A stretch of DNA of 64,000 bases from contig NZ_QGGR01000013.1 in assembly GCF_003148685.1 (NCBI RefSeq), positions 62,001 through 126,000 on the forward strand, written 5' to 3'. A program made the translations under genes and the position numbers. Source of the DNA: Actinoplanes xinjiangensis. Lineage in GTDB: Bacteria > Actinomycetota > Actinomycetes > Mycobacteriales > Micromonosporaceae. Positions 41,929 to 50,765 of the stretch are shown here, piece by piece (position 1 is the first letter of the stretch; every line of letters begins with the position of its first letter). Below the pieces are notes generated by a model. It worked only from the letters and a program-made list of their open reading frames with translations. It had not been told where the DNA came from and ran no database searches.

Positions 41929-42903
41929 TTGGCGGATGTGATCAGCGCCTCCGCCCGCCTGCTGCGACTGGTCTCGTTGCTGTCCACCCGGCCGGCATGG
42001 ACCTGCCGCGAGCTGGGGGAGCGGCTGGCGGTCACCGACCGCACGGTCCGACGTGACATCGCCCGGCTGCGCGAGCTCGGCTACGGCATCGAGTCCGATC
42101 CCGGGCCGTGGGGCGGCTACCGCCTCGGCGGCGGCACCCGGATGCCGCCACTGGTCCTCGACGACGAGGAGGCGCTCGCCGTGGCCGTCGCACTGCGCGA
42201 GGTCGCACTCAGCGGTGTCCTGGGTGGCGACCAGGCCGCGCTGTCGGCGCTGTTGAAGCTGCGCCAGGTCCTGCCGCCCCGGGTCGCGGACCGGCTGGAG
42301 GACATGAACGCCACCGTCGTCCACACTCCCCGGAGCCAGGGCCGTCAGATCCCGCCCGGCATGCTGCTGGACCTGGCCACCGCCTGCCGCCGGGGTGAAC
42401 GCACCCGGCTGTCGTACCGCGATCATGCGGGGAACACCACGGTCCGCGACGTCGACCCCTACCGCCTGGTGCATACCGGTCTCCGCTGGTACTTCGTCGC
42501 CCGGGACGTGGCCCGGGACCAGTGGCGGACGTTCCGGGCCGACCGGGTGGCACGAATACAGTCGACCGGGCATCCGGTCGAACTGGGCGACCCGCCCGAT
42601 CCGGCGCTGCTCGTCTCCCGTGGCATCGCGGCCGTCGTGTACCCGCTCTACGTGACGATCCGGTTGCCGCACCCCATGGACCGGGCGCTGCGGCTGATCC
42701 CGCCCACGATCGGCACCCACCACCCGGACGGTCCCGATGCCACCATCGTCGAGATCGGAGGCAACGACGAGGATCAGCTCGCGACATACCTCCTCGGCCT
42801 GGGCACCACGCTGCGGGTCCTGTCGCCGGATGGGGTCCGGGATGCGGTACTGCGCCGTGCCCGGAACCTGGTCGAGGACAACGAGCACGCCGGGTCCCGG
42901 TAG
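41929..42903 (+). CDS. WYL-domain (YafY/DeoR-type) transcriptional regulator
   Basis: 324 residues. The winged helix-turn-helix (LLSTRPAWTCRELGERLAVT, DRTVRRDIARLRELGYGIES) is followed by a WYL sensor domain (SYRDHAGNTTVRDVDPYRLV, RWYFVARDVARDQWRTFRAD) and a C-terminal extension. WYL domains bind nucleotides, nucleic acid or small ligands. The start may be the TTG at 41929 or the GTG at 41938; no ribosome-binding site decides. Divergence from the VOC gene across a perfect dyad suggests local control. Confidence 0.9.
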   Translation: MADVISASARLLRLVSLLSTRPAWTCRELGERLAVTDRTVRRDIARLRELGYGIESDPGPWGGYRLGGGTRMPPLVLDDEEALAVAVALREVALSGVLGGDQAALSALLKLRQVLPPRVADRLEDMNATVVHTPRSQGRQIPPGMLLDLATACRRGERTRLSYRDHAGNTTVRDVDPYRLVHTGLRWYFVARDVARDQWRTFRADRVARIQSTGHPVELGDPPDPALLVSRGIAAVVYPLYVTIRLPHPMDRALRLIPPTIGTHHPDGPDATIVEIGGNDEDQLATYLLGLGTTLRVLSPDGVRDAVLRRARNLVEDNEHAGSR

Positions 42904-43000
42904 AGGTGTCGCGGCCGGGTACGAGGCCGGCCGTCGCGTTTGCCACCCCGGCGCCCGGGTACGCGTTCTGCGTCCCCAAGCCCCACCCTAGGAGTGCCTC

Positions 43001-44539
43001 GTGGCCGACCACCGTACGCTGCCCGGCACCGACGAGTCCTACTGGATGGACACCACCCCGGTGACCACCTATCCGTCGTTGACCGCGGACGTCGAGGTCG
43101 ACGTGGTGGTGATCGGTGGTGGCATCGCCGGGCTGTGCACGGCGTGGGAACTGACCGAGGCCGGCCGCAGCGTGGCACTGCTGGAGGCCGACCGGATCGT
43201 GGCCGGTGTCACCGGATACACCACGGCGAAACTGTCGGTGCTGCACACGCTGATCTACGACAAGGTGCGCACCTCGTTCGGCGCCGAGTCGGCACGGCTC
43301 TACGCCGAGTCCCAGCAGGCGGCGGTGGAGCGGGTGGCCGAGATCGCGTCCCGGCTGAACATCGACTGCGAACTGGAACGGGTGCCGGCCTTCACGTACG
43401 TCGAATCCCCGGACGGTCTGGACCGGATCCGCGCCGAGGCCGACGCCGCGGCCGCAGCCGGGCTGCCCGCCTCCTTCGTCACCGAGACGGGCCTGCCGTT
43501 CCCGGTCGCCGGCGCCGTCCGGGTCGAGAACCAGGCGCAGTTCCACCCCCGTAGGTACCTGCTCGCCCTGGCCGACGACCTCACCCGGCGCGGTGGGCGG
43601 ATCTTCGAACGGACCCGTGCCACCGGACTGGACGAAGGGCATCCCTGCACCGTGACCACCGAGGGCGGGCACACGGTCACCGCCCGGCAGGTCGTGGTCG
43701 CCACCCACTATCCGGTCTTCGACCGGGCGCTGATGTTCGCCCGCCTGGAACCCCGCCGGGAACTGGTGGTCGCCGCCGCGATCGCCGCCGACCGCGACCC
43801 CGGCGGCGTGTATCTGACCCCCGAGCAGAACACCCGATCGGTACGCACCGCGCCGTACCGCGACGGGCAGCGTCTGCTCATCGTCACCGGCGAGCACTTC
43901 ACCCCGGGTGCGGGCGAGGCCACCGAGCAGTGGCAGAAGCTGATCGACTGGACCCGGGAGAGGTTCCCCGGTACGCAGATCGCCTACCGCTGGGCGACCC
44001 AGGACAACACCAGCACCGACCAGGTCCCGTTCATCGGCCGTTTCCATCCCGGCACCGAGAACGTCTACGTCGCCACCGGGTTCGGTGGCTGGGGGATGAG
44101 CACCGGTGTGCTCGCGGGCCGGCTGCTCGCCGCCCGGATCACCGGAACCGAACCGCCCTGGTCCGGCCTCTACGACCCGCTCCGGCTCAACCCGGTGCGG
44201 GAGGCCGGCACGATGCTGAAGCTGGGCGCCAAGGTCGCCGCTCACTTCGTCGGTGACCGGGTACGACCGTCGCATGTCGACTCGATCGACGACATCGAAC
44301 CGGGCACCGGCGCCGTCGTGCGTGTACGCGGCCGGCAGTGTGCGGCCTACCGCGACGACACCGGCCAGATCCACGCCGTGTCGGCGCGATGCACCCACCT
44401 CGGTTGCATCGTGCAGTTCAACGACGCCGAAACCGCCTGGGAGTGCCCGTGCCACGGCTCCCGTTTCGGGATCGACGGCTCCGTCGTCCAGGGTCCGGCC
44501 AACCGGCCCCTGGAAATGGAGGACGTCGCGGGCGGATGA
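43001..44539 (+). CDS. FAD-dependent oxidoreductase with C-terminal Rieske domain
   Basis: 512 residues. The Rossmann FAD site is VVVIGGGIAGLCTAWEL (about 35-51) with the closing E-A-D of the ribose-binding strand. The DAO-type substrate domain runs to about 400, ending GTENVYVATGFGGWGMSTG. The C-terminal Rieske [2Fe-2S] domain has CTHLGC (about 463) and CPCHGSRF (about 482), both cluster-binding Cys-His pairs present. The fusion is a known flavoprotein type. Substrate is undetermined. TAGGAG lies before the GTG. Confidence 0.93.
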   Translation: MADHRTLPGTDESYWMDTTPVTTYPSLTADVEVDVVVIGGGIAGLCTAWELTEAGRSVALLEADRIVAGVTGYTTAKLSVLHTLIYDKVRTSFGAESARLYAESQQAAVERVAEIASRLNIDCELERVPAFTYVESPDGLDRIRAEADAAAAAGLPASFVTETGLPFPVAGAVRVENQAQFHPRRYLLALADDLTRRGGRIFERTRATGLDEGHPCTVTTEGGHTVTARQVVVATHYPVFDRALMFARLEPRRELVVAAAIAADRDPGGVYLTPEQNTRSVRTAPYRDGQRLLIVTGEHFTPGAGEATEQWQKLIDWTRERFPGTQIAYRWATQDNTSTDQVPFIGRFHPGTENVYVATGFGGWGMSTGVLAGRLLAARITGTEPPWSGLYDPLRLNPVREAGTMLKLGAKVAAHFVGDRVRPSHVDSIDDIEPGTGAVVRVRGRQCAAYRDDTGQIHAVSARCTHLGCIVQFNDAETAWECPCHGSRFGIDGSVVQGPANRPLEMEDVAGG

Positions 44540-44556
44540 ACCGGGCATCCGATTGA

Positions 44557-44604
44557 CTTGTCGCAAGTCTTGTCTCAGCATAGTGAGACAAGACTTGCGA
44601 CAAG
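44557..44604. promoter_or_regulatory. 48-bp inverted repeat (21-bp perfect arms), probable GntR operator
   Basis: The left arm 44557-44577 begins CTTGTCGCAAGTCTTG and the right arm 44584-44604 is its exact complement. The spacer is GCATAG. A TTGACT (44554-44559) and CATAGT (44579-44584) frame it with a 19-bp spacing, so the dyad occupies the promoter of the following membrane-protein/GntR operon. Confidence 0.8.
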
Positions 44605-44618
44605 CTGGGGAGGCCGCC

Positions 44619-45428
44619 ATGTCGAGGAAGGTACGTCCGGCAGAGCTGGAGATGGCCCGCCTGTGGTTGGCCGGGCGCGGCCTGGCCGACGTCGCGCCGA
44701 CACCGATGCTGGCGGCGCGCCTGGCGGTCCGGCGACGGGCGCGGGTGGTCGCCGCCATCCTGCCGGCCGCGTTCCTCATCGCTGCCGCCCTCGTCTACGT
44801 CTCCGCCCTGCCGATCCGTCCCGCGGATGACGGATTCGGCACGCAGCGGCGCTGGGCGCTGGTGGTGCTGGCGGTGCTGGTGGCCGGGCTGGTGGCCGGC
44901 CTGTCGCTGCTGGACCGGTGGGTGCGGCGGGTCGATCAGCAGGCCGGCGCGGAGTTGCAGCGACGGGCGACCCACTCCGTCCGGCCCGGCTGGCGGACCG
45001 TGCTCGGTGTGCCGCGGGTCGCCTTGCTGGCGGTCACGTACGCGGGTGCGGCCGTGCTGGCGATCGCGGCCCTGACCATCCGGGACGGCGCCGCGAGGTA
45101 TGCCGCGGTCATCCTGCTCATCGGGCTGTGCGGGGTCGCCGTCGGTACGGCCGTCCAACTGCGTCATGTGCTCACCCACCCGGTGGTGGCCGACGGCGAG
45201 GGCTCACTGAAGGCCGACCTCCTCATGCGTGTCGAGGACGCCCGCGAGGTGGCCGTACCGACGGTGGTGTGGTCTCTGCCGGTCGTGTCGGTATTCGACA
45301 CCGGGCTCGATCCGTGGAACACGGGCTGGCTCATCTTCATGATCCTCAGCGTCATCGCGCTCGCCCTGATCACGGCCGGGGACGCGCGGAGCGCCCTGGC
45401 GGCCCAGCATGGGCCCACCGCCCGGTGA
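44619..45428 (+). CDS. multispanning membrane protein of unknown function
   Basis: 269 residues from the ATG at 44619 with GGGGAGG 5 bases upstream. A soluble start (MSRKVRPAELEMARLWLAGR) is followed by five or six hydrophobic segments: VVAAILPAAFLIAAALVYVS, WALVVLAVLVAGLVAGLSLL, VALLAVTYAGAAVLAIAAL, AVILLIGLCGVAVGTAVQL and TGWLIFMILSVIALALI. No family was recognised. It overlaps a YtrA-type GntR regulator by 4 bp, a pairing seen in small cell-envelope stress operons that respond to antibiotics. A role there is a guess. Confidence 0.7.
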   Translation: MSRKVRPAELEMARLWLAGRGLADVAPTPMLAARLAVRRRARVVAAILPAAFLIAAALVYVSALPIRPADDGFGTQRRWALVVLAVLVAGLVAGLSLLDRWVRRVDQQAGAELQRRATHSVRPGWRTVLGVPRVALLAVTYAGAAVLAIAALTIRDGAARYAAVILLIGLCGVAVGTAVQLRHVLTHPVVADGEGSLKADLLMRVEDAREVAVPTVVWSLPVVSVFDTGLDPWNTGWLIFMILSVIALALITAGDARSALAAQHGPTAR

Positions 45429-45805
45429 ACCGCATGATCGTCATCGACTCGGCCTCGCCCGTCCCGCCGTTCGAGCAGCTCCGCGCCCAGCTCGCCGGCC
45501 AGATCCAGGACCGCACACTGGCCGTGGGCACCCGGCTGCCGACCATCCGCCGCCTGGCCGCGGACCTCGGCCTGGCGGTCAACACGGTCGGCCGGGCCTA
45601 CCGGGGACTGGAGGAGGCCGGGCTGATCGAGACCCGCGGCCCGGCCGGCTCGTTCGTGTCCGCAGCCGGCGAGCAGGGCCGCGAACGGGCCCGCCGCGCC
45701 GCCGCCGAGTACGCCGACGTCATCGCCGGCCTCGGCATCGACACCACCGAGGCCATCCACATCGTCCAGGCGGCGCTGACCCAGCGCGTTCCCGAAGCCG
45801 GCTGA
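45425..45805 (+). CDS. GntR regulator, YtrA subfamily
   Basis: 126 residues. The winged helix-turn-helix (FEQLRAQLAGQIQDRTLAVG, LPTIRRLAADLGLAVNTVGR, AYRGLEEAGLIETRG) is followed only by a short two-helix tail, the mark of the YtrA subfamily. These usually repress their own operon. The start is GTG at 45425 overlapping the previous stop. An ATG at 45434 is also possible. The 48-bp repeat upstream of the operon is its likely operator. Confidence 0.9.
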   Translation: MNRMIVIDSASPVPPFEQLRAQLAGQIQDRTLAVGTRLPTIRRLAADLGLAVNTVGRAYRGLEEAGLIETRGPAGSFVSAAGEQGRERARRAAAEYADVIAGLGIDTTEAIHIVQAALTQRVPEAG

Positions 45806-45863
45806 GCGCCGGAAAGACCTACGGACCTGCCGGAGCTGTCGTCGTAGGTCTTTGCGGCGCTCA
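45801..45863 (+). terminator. long hairpin at the end of the GntR operon
   Basis: 45801-45822 and 45842-45863 pair over 22 bp with a single mismatch (arm text CTGAGCGCCG and GACCTACG ends), around a 19-nt loop. The hairpin includes the GntR stop codon. Confidence 0.65.
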
Positions 45864-45910
45864 GGACGGCTTTCGAGCCGGTATCCCCGCCGGCCGGTGT
45901 TCGCATGATC

Positions 45911-45976
45911 GCCGGGCCCGCCGCCGGTCAGTGCCGGGCACGCCGCCGGTCAGCGCCGGGCACGCCGCCGGTCAGC
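45911..45976. repeat. 22-bp tandem repeat, three copies
   Basis: Units at 45911, 45933 and 45955 read GCCGGGCACGCCGCCGGTCA plus two bases, with one or two changes in the first. There are no spacers, so this is not a CRISPR. Confidence 0.75.
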
Positions 45977-45994
45977 GCCGGGGGACGTCGAGCC

Positions 45995-46072
45995 GCGCAC
46001 ACGATCGCTCAACGTGTGCTTCCGCTTCGTCCTGGCACGGATAGGCGCACACGATAGGCCGATCGTGTGCGC
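45995..46072. promoter_or_regulatory. repeated GCGCACACGAT motif with an 11-bp dyad
   Basis: GCGCACACGAT occurs at 45995-46005 and 46045-46055, and its complement at 46062-46072 forms a perfect stem with the second copy around AGGCCG. Three copies in 78 bp suggest a regulator site or RNA structure upstream of the WGR gene. Confidence 0.45.
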
Positions 46073-46430
46073 TCAGCCAGGTCATAACGATGACGGAAGC
46101 CCGCACAAGCGTTGCGTGTGCTCCCATCGCTGCTCCGCCGGCCCGTCCCGGGGGCCGCGGCGATCACCGCGTCCGAAGGCGACCCTCAACTCCCACCACA
46201 AGATCATGGGGAGACACCCCAGTCGATGATCGCCATGTCAGGGGAACGGACCGGGCGCCAGGGGTCCCGGCCCGTCGGGCCGCAGGGGCCGCACCGGCCG
46301 CAAGGGCCGCACGGGCCGCAGCGCGATGCTCGCCGCGAGGAGACCCGCGCCGGCCGCCCTGTTCTTTGTCGTACCCCGTGGCTACCGTGTCGCCCGCCAC
46401 CAATTGATCGAGATCGAGGAGTTGGTCACG

Positions 46431-49400
46431 ATGCGCTGTTTCGAGCACCGGGGTACGGGTTCGGCGAAGTTCTGGTGGGTGTCGCGGGACGGTGCCGTGG
46501 TGACCGTCCGATTCGGACGCGCCGGCACCGCGGGGCAGACCCGGGTGAAGGAGCTGGCCGACGAGGCGGCAGCGATCGCACATGTGGAGGGGCTGGCCTC
46601 CGAGAAGGTGGCGAAGGGGTATGTGGAGGTGGCGGCCGGCGCCGCCGCGCCTGTTCCCGGCCCGGTTGTCTCCGGGCCGGACGTGCCTGCCGGCGGCGCG
46701 ACGGATGAGCCGGTCGTGCCGCGGGACGAGGATGTGCTGGTGCTGCCGGCCCAGTGGACGCGCAAGGTTCAGCCACGGCGTGGTGGTCGCGTGGGTGGTT
46801 CGTTACCGCGGCTCGCGGGTGCGGTGGCGAAGGCCGAGGCGCTCATGGAGGCCAAGCGCCCGGAGCGGGCGGAGGTGCTGGCGGCACCGAGGAGTGACGG
46901 CGAACTGGTGGCCGCGGCCGAGGGGTTCCTGGACGGCAGCCGGGTCACGCCGCTCGGCGCGGCGGCGGCCGTGGTGGCGTCGACGCACGCGTGTGAGCAC
47001 CGGGAGTTCGGGCAGTTGGCGGTTCTCGCCGACGGGTGGATCGCGGCCCACGGGCTGACGTTCGCGACCCGGGCCGTCGCGGAGGCCGCCGGTCTCGACG
47101 TCAGACGACGGGGCTACTCGTCCCCCGACAAGCAGGAGAACCTGCGCCGGGTGACGCCGGCGGACAGGGGTGGCCGGTGGAGTTTCGACCCGTGGCTGCC
47201 GCTGGCGGAGCGGGTGCGGGCCCGGCTCGCCGTGGCCGACGACGACGGGTATGAGCAGGCCCGGCAGGCGCTGGCCGGGTATCGCTCGACGGTGCAGCGC
47301 ACGATCACCACCTATCTGATGCCGACCGAGTCGCCGTGGGCCGACGAGGACTGTGGTGCTGATCTGTATCGCATCGAGCTGGTCGGGTTCGCGGTCTCGA
47401 CGCCTGAACAGTGGGATCGGTTGGCCGGGAAGATCGATGCGGCCGATCTGAGTCTGCGGGGCGGATTGCTGGCCACGCTCCTCGACGCGGTCGGGCCGGC
47501 GGTGACACCACACCTGATCGGGATTCTGAACAACCGGAACGCGTACACCGATCAGCGGCGGACGGTGATCGGTGCTCTGGCGCTGATTCCGACCGACGAG
47601 GCGTTCGGCGCGTTGTTGCTGCAGGCGGACGACAAGCCGGCCGCGGCCGGGCTCAGCGAGGCCATGCAGCGATTCCCGGTACGGGCGCTGCGCCTGCTGG
47701 GGACGGCAGCCGCCGACCCGGCCGGGAACCGTGGGCCGGCGGCCGAGTTGCTGCGCCGGCATGTGACGGCGAACCCGGAGGTGGCGGGTGCGGCCCTGCC
47801 GTCGTTGCCGGAGGTGGTCCGGTGGCAGGTGGAGCCGATTCTGGCGTCGCTGTCGACGGTGCCGCAGACGCCGGCGGGGTCGTTGCACCCGTTGCTGGTG
47901 ACGCCGCCGTGGACGCGTGCGCGGGCGGTCGCCGCGCCGGTGGTGGTGACGGGGCTGACCGCACCGGACGTGCCGCGGTTGTGCTGGGCTCCCGGGGAAC
48001 GCGAGGCGCTGGTGCCGCAGTTCGTGGAGCCCGGACCGGAGGACGCCGCCGGCCTCGAACGCTGGGAGCAGGAGGCGGCGAAGCTGCGCGAGGGCCGCAT
48101 GAGCCACGCCGCCGACGAGGAGAAGTTCTTCGTCGACGCACCACGGTCGCTGGCGCTGGAGCTGCTGCCCGGGTGGCGTCCGACGAGCTTCTGGTCGCCG
48201 GGTTGGACCCTGCCCCGTCTGCTTCTCCGGTTCGGTGCGGACGCGATACCGGTCGTGGTGCGGCGTAACCGTCAACGGGGATCGCTGGACGTCTACGGCC
48301 CCCTGCTGCTGCCCGCCGAGGGAGCCGAGGTCGCCGCGCTGATGGCCGACTGGCTGGACCGGCTGAAGGCGGTGCGCTGGATCGCGGTGAGCTGGCTCCG
48401 GCGGCACCCGCAGGCGGCGGCACGTGATCTCGTCCCGGCGGCGGTCGGTCCGGTCGGCGCGGAACGCCGTGCGGCGGAGCAGGCGCTTCGGGTGCTGGTG
48501 GCGGCCGGTCACGCCGACGTGGTGCGGGCGGCCGCCGCTGATCACGGCACGGCCGCGGCGTCCGCGGTGGAGCCGTTGCTGTCGGCCGATGCGGCGGAGG
48601 CCGTCCCGGCTCGGCTGCCGGACCTTCCTCCGTGGATCGACGACGCCGGTGCCCTGACGCCGGTGCTGTCGCGCGATCGCCGTCATGCGCTGCCGCCCGA
48701 GGCGGTACGGCATCTGTGCACGATGCTGGCGATGTCCCGCCTGGGCCTGCCGTACCCGGGTCTGGCCGCGGTCCGCGAGACGCTGGATCCGGTGGCGCTG
48801 GCGGAGTTCGGCTGGTCGTTGTTCACGGCCTGGGAGTCGGCGGGGTTCCCGCCGAAGCAGAGCTGGGTGCTGGAGGCGCTGGCGTTGATCGGCGACGACG
48901 ACACCGTGCGCCGGCTCAGCCCGGTCGTCCGTGCCTGGCCGGGCGTGGGCGGCCACGCGCGTGCCACGATCGGGCTCGACGTGCTCTACGCGATCGGCTC
49001 CGAACTCGCCCTCATCCACCTCCACGCCATCTCGCGGAAGGTCAGGTTCGAGGCGCTGAAGTACGGCGCGGACAGCCGGGTCCGGGCGGTCGCCGCGGAG
49101 CTGGGGCTGACCTCCGACCAATTGGCCGATCGGCTGGTCCCCGACTTCGGGCTGAACGATCGGAACACTCTCACCCTGGACTACGGTCCGCGGCGTTTCG
49201 TGGTGACCTTCGACGAGCAGCTCAAACCGTTGGTGATGGACGAGGACGGCAGGAGGCGCAAGGAGCTGCCCCGACCGGGTGCCAACGACGACGAGGCGCT
49301 CGCGACGGCGGCGTACCGGAGGTTCTCCGCATTGAAGAAGGACCTGCGTTCCGTGGCGGCCGATCAGGTTCGCCGGTTGGAGGAGGCGATGGTGACCCGG

Positions 49401-50048
49401 CGGCGGTGGACCGGTGCGGAGTTCCGGCGGCTGCTGGTCGGCCATCCGTTGATGGTGCATCTGGCACGGCGTCTGGTGTGGGTGACCTACCGCGCGGACG
49501 GGGCGGTGGGCACGGCGTTCCGGGTGGCCGAGGACGGCAGCCTGGCCGACGTCGACGACAAGGCGTTCACCCTGGCCGACGACGACGTGGCCGGTGTCGC
49601 CCATCCCGTGGACCTGGAAGCAGACCTGTCCGGGTGGACGGCGTTGTTCCTCGACTACGAGATCCTTCAGCCGTTCCCGCAGCTCCACCGGCCGGTGTGG
49701 CGGCTGACCGCGGAACAGGCCGCACAGCGGACGCTGCCCGAGTTCGTCGGCGTCGCCGTCCCGGTCGACCGGCTGATGAAACTGGAGCGTCGCGGATGGT
49801 GGGGGCGCAGCGTGCCGATGGACGCCGGCATCCAGACCACGATGGAGTGCGACCTGCCGGGGCCCGGTGGGCTGGACTTCCCGCTCGACCCGGGCATCTC
49901 GGTCAACGACGTCTACGACCAGTCCGGGCAGATCTTCCGTGACGCGCGGCTCACCGGGGTGGAGAACTTCGCCGCCCTCGATCCGGTGATCGTCTCGGAG
50001 CTGCTGTGCGACCTGCACTACCTGGTCGACGGCGGATCCCTGCGATGA
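46431..50048 (+). CDS. WGR and DUF4132 domain protein
   Basis: About 1205 residues. The WGR domain is at the start (MRCFEHRGTGSAKFWWVSRD, VTVRFGRAGTAGQTRVKELA). WGR domains bind nucleic acid ends in PARP and MolR-like proteins. A long helical, HEAT-like middle follows, then a C-terminal DUF4132 region (RVRRLEEAM-type helix, RRWTGAEFRRLLVGHPLMVH, LARRLVWVTYRADG). The ATG at 46431 follows CGAGGAG and starts exactly at the WGR fold. A related Escherichia coli protein is MolR, of uncertain role. No partner genes adjoin. Function unknown; nucleic-acid binding is inferred from WGR. Confidence 0.9.
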   Translation: MRCFEHRGTGSAKFWWVSRDGAVVTVRFGRAGTAGQTRVKELADEAAAIAHVEGLASEKVAKGYVEVAAGAAAPVPGPVVSGPDVPAGGATDEPVVPRDEDVLVLPAQWTRKVQPRRGGRVGGSLPRLAGAVAKAEALMEAKRPERAEVLAAPRSDGELVAAAEGFLDGSRVTPLGAAAAVVASTHACEHREFGQLAVLADGWIAAHGLTFATRAVAEAAGLDVRRRGYSSPDKQENLRRVTPADRGGRWSFDPWLPLAERVRARLAVADDDGYEQARQALAGYRSTVQRTITTYLMPTESPWADEDCGADLYRIELVGFAVSTPEQWDRLAGKIDAADLSLRGGLLATLLDAVGPAVTPHLIGILNNRNAYTDQRRTVIGALALIPTDEAFGALLLQADDKPAAAGLSEAMQRFPVRALRLLGTAAADPAGNRGPAAELLRRHVTANPEVAGAALPSLPEVVRWQVEPILASLSTVPQTPAGSLHPLLVTPPWTRARAVAAPVVVTGLTAPDVPRLCWAPGEREALVPQFVEPGPEDAAGLERWEQEAAKLREGRMSHAADEEKFFVDAPRSLALELLPGWRPTSFWSPGWTLPRLLLRFGADAIPVVVRRNRQRGSLDVYGPLLLPAEGAEVAALMADWLDRLKAVRWIAVSWLRRHPQAAARDLVPAAVGPVGAERRAAEQALRVLVAAGHADVVRAAAADHGTAAASAVEPLLSADAAEAVPARLPDLPPWIDDAGALTPVLSRDRRHALPPEAVRHLCTMLAMSRLGLPYPGLAAVRETLDPVALAEFGWSLFTAWESAGFPPKQSWVLEALALIGDDDTVRRLSPVVRAWPGVGGHARATIGLDVLYAIGSELALIHLHAISRKVRFEALKYGADSRVRAVAAELGLTSDQLADRLVPDFGLNDRNTLTLDYGPRRFVVTFDEQLKPLVMDEDGRRRKELPRPGANDDEALATAAYRRFSALKKDLRSVAADQVRRLEEAMVTRRRWTGAEFRRLLVGHPLMVHLARRLVWVTYRADGAVGTAFRVAEDGSLADVDDKAFTLADDDVAGVAHPVDLEADLSGWTALFLDYEILQPFPQLHRPVWRLTAEQAAQRTLPEFVGVAVPVDRLMKLERRGWWGRSVPMDAGIQTTMECDLPGPGGLDFPLDPGISVNDVYDQSGQIFRDARLTGVENFAALDPVIVSELLCDLHYLVDGGSLR

Positions 50049-50105
50049 CCGAACGGCCGGCCGGCCGCCTCGGCGCGCCGGCCGGTCACATCGGTGGCGG
50101 GCCGC

Positions 50106-50765
50106 TCAGGTCACCAGACCGCGGCGGTACGCGTACACCACGGCCTGCACCCGGTCGCGCAGGTCGAGCTTGGTGAGGATGCGGGACACGTACGTCTTGA
50201 CCGTCTCGTGGCTGATCACCAGGGCCGCGGCGATCTCGCTGTTGGAAAGGCCCTCCGCGATGAGCCGGAGCACCTCCAGCTCCCGCGGGGTCAGCGCGCC
50301 GCGGTCCGGGGCGTCTTCGGCCGGGCGGATGCGGGCCGCGTATCTGCCCACCAGCTGCCGGGTCACTTCCGGGGCCAGAAGCGCGGCACCCGTCGCCACG
50401 GTTCGGATGCCGCCCAGCAGCTGCGCCGGTGGGGCGTCCTTGAGCAGGAAACCGCTGGCGCCGGCGCGCAGCGCCTCGTAGACGTACTCGTCGAGGTTGA
50501 ACGTCGTCACCACGAGGACCTTCACCGGCTCGGGAACCCCGGCACCGGCGAGCAGGCGGGTCGCCCCGATGCCGTCGAGCACCGGCATCCGCACGTCCAT
50601 CACCACCACGTCCGGCCGGAGCCGGGCGGCCAGGTCGACCGCCGCGCGCCCGTCGCCGCACTCGCCGACGATCGCCATGTCGGGCTGGGCGTCGATGATC
50701 GTCGCGAAGCCGGCGCGGATCAGCTCCTGGTCGTCGCAGACCAGCACCCGGATCGGTGTGGTCAC
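50106..50765 (-). CDS. NarL/LuxR-type response regulator
   Basis: 219 residues. Receiver: CDDQELIRAG, phospho-Asp in DVVVMDVRMPVLDG, lysine in GFLLKDAPP. LuxR DNA-binding domain: LTPRELEVLRLIAEGLSNSE then AALVISHETVKTYVSRILTK. It is the last gene of a three-gene minus-strand operon and overlaps the kinase gene by 4 bp. Confidence 0.94.
   Translation of the reverse strand: MTTPIRVLVCDDQELIRAGFATIIDAQPDMAIVGECGDGRAAVDLAARLRPDVVVMDVRMPVLDGIGATRLLAGAGVPEPVKVLVVTTFNLDEYVYEALRAGASGFLLKDAPPAQLLGGIRTVATGAALLAPEVTRQLVGRYAARIRPAEDAPDRGALTPRELEVLRLIAEGLSNSEIAAALVISHETVKTYVSRILTKLDLRDRVQAVVYAYRRGLVT

Larger units (their letters stand above)
45806..46430. other. 625-bp gap rich in repeats and dyads
   Basis: No gene is supported. 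It holds the terminator arm, a 22-bp tandem repeat (45911-45976), GCGCACACGAT dyads (45995-46072) and a GC-rich stretch of GGGCCGCA-like repeats (46250-46325) before the WGR gene. Confidence 0.5.

Noticed and set aside
45911-45976. Possible CRISPR array
   Set aside because: The units are contiguous with no spacers, only three copies, and no cas genes are present.
46803-50018. A 1071-codon open frame on the minus strand
   Set aside because: It mirrors the WGR-DUF4132 gene, has no motifs and has a Arg/Gln/His-rich composition typical of shadow frames.
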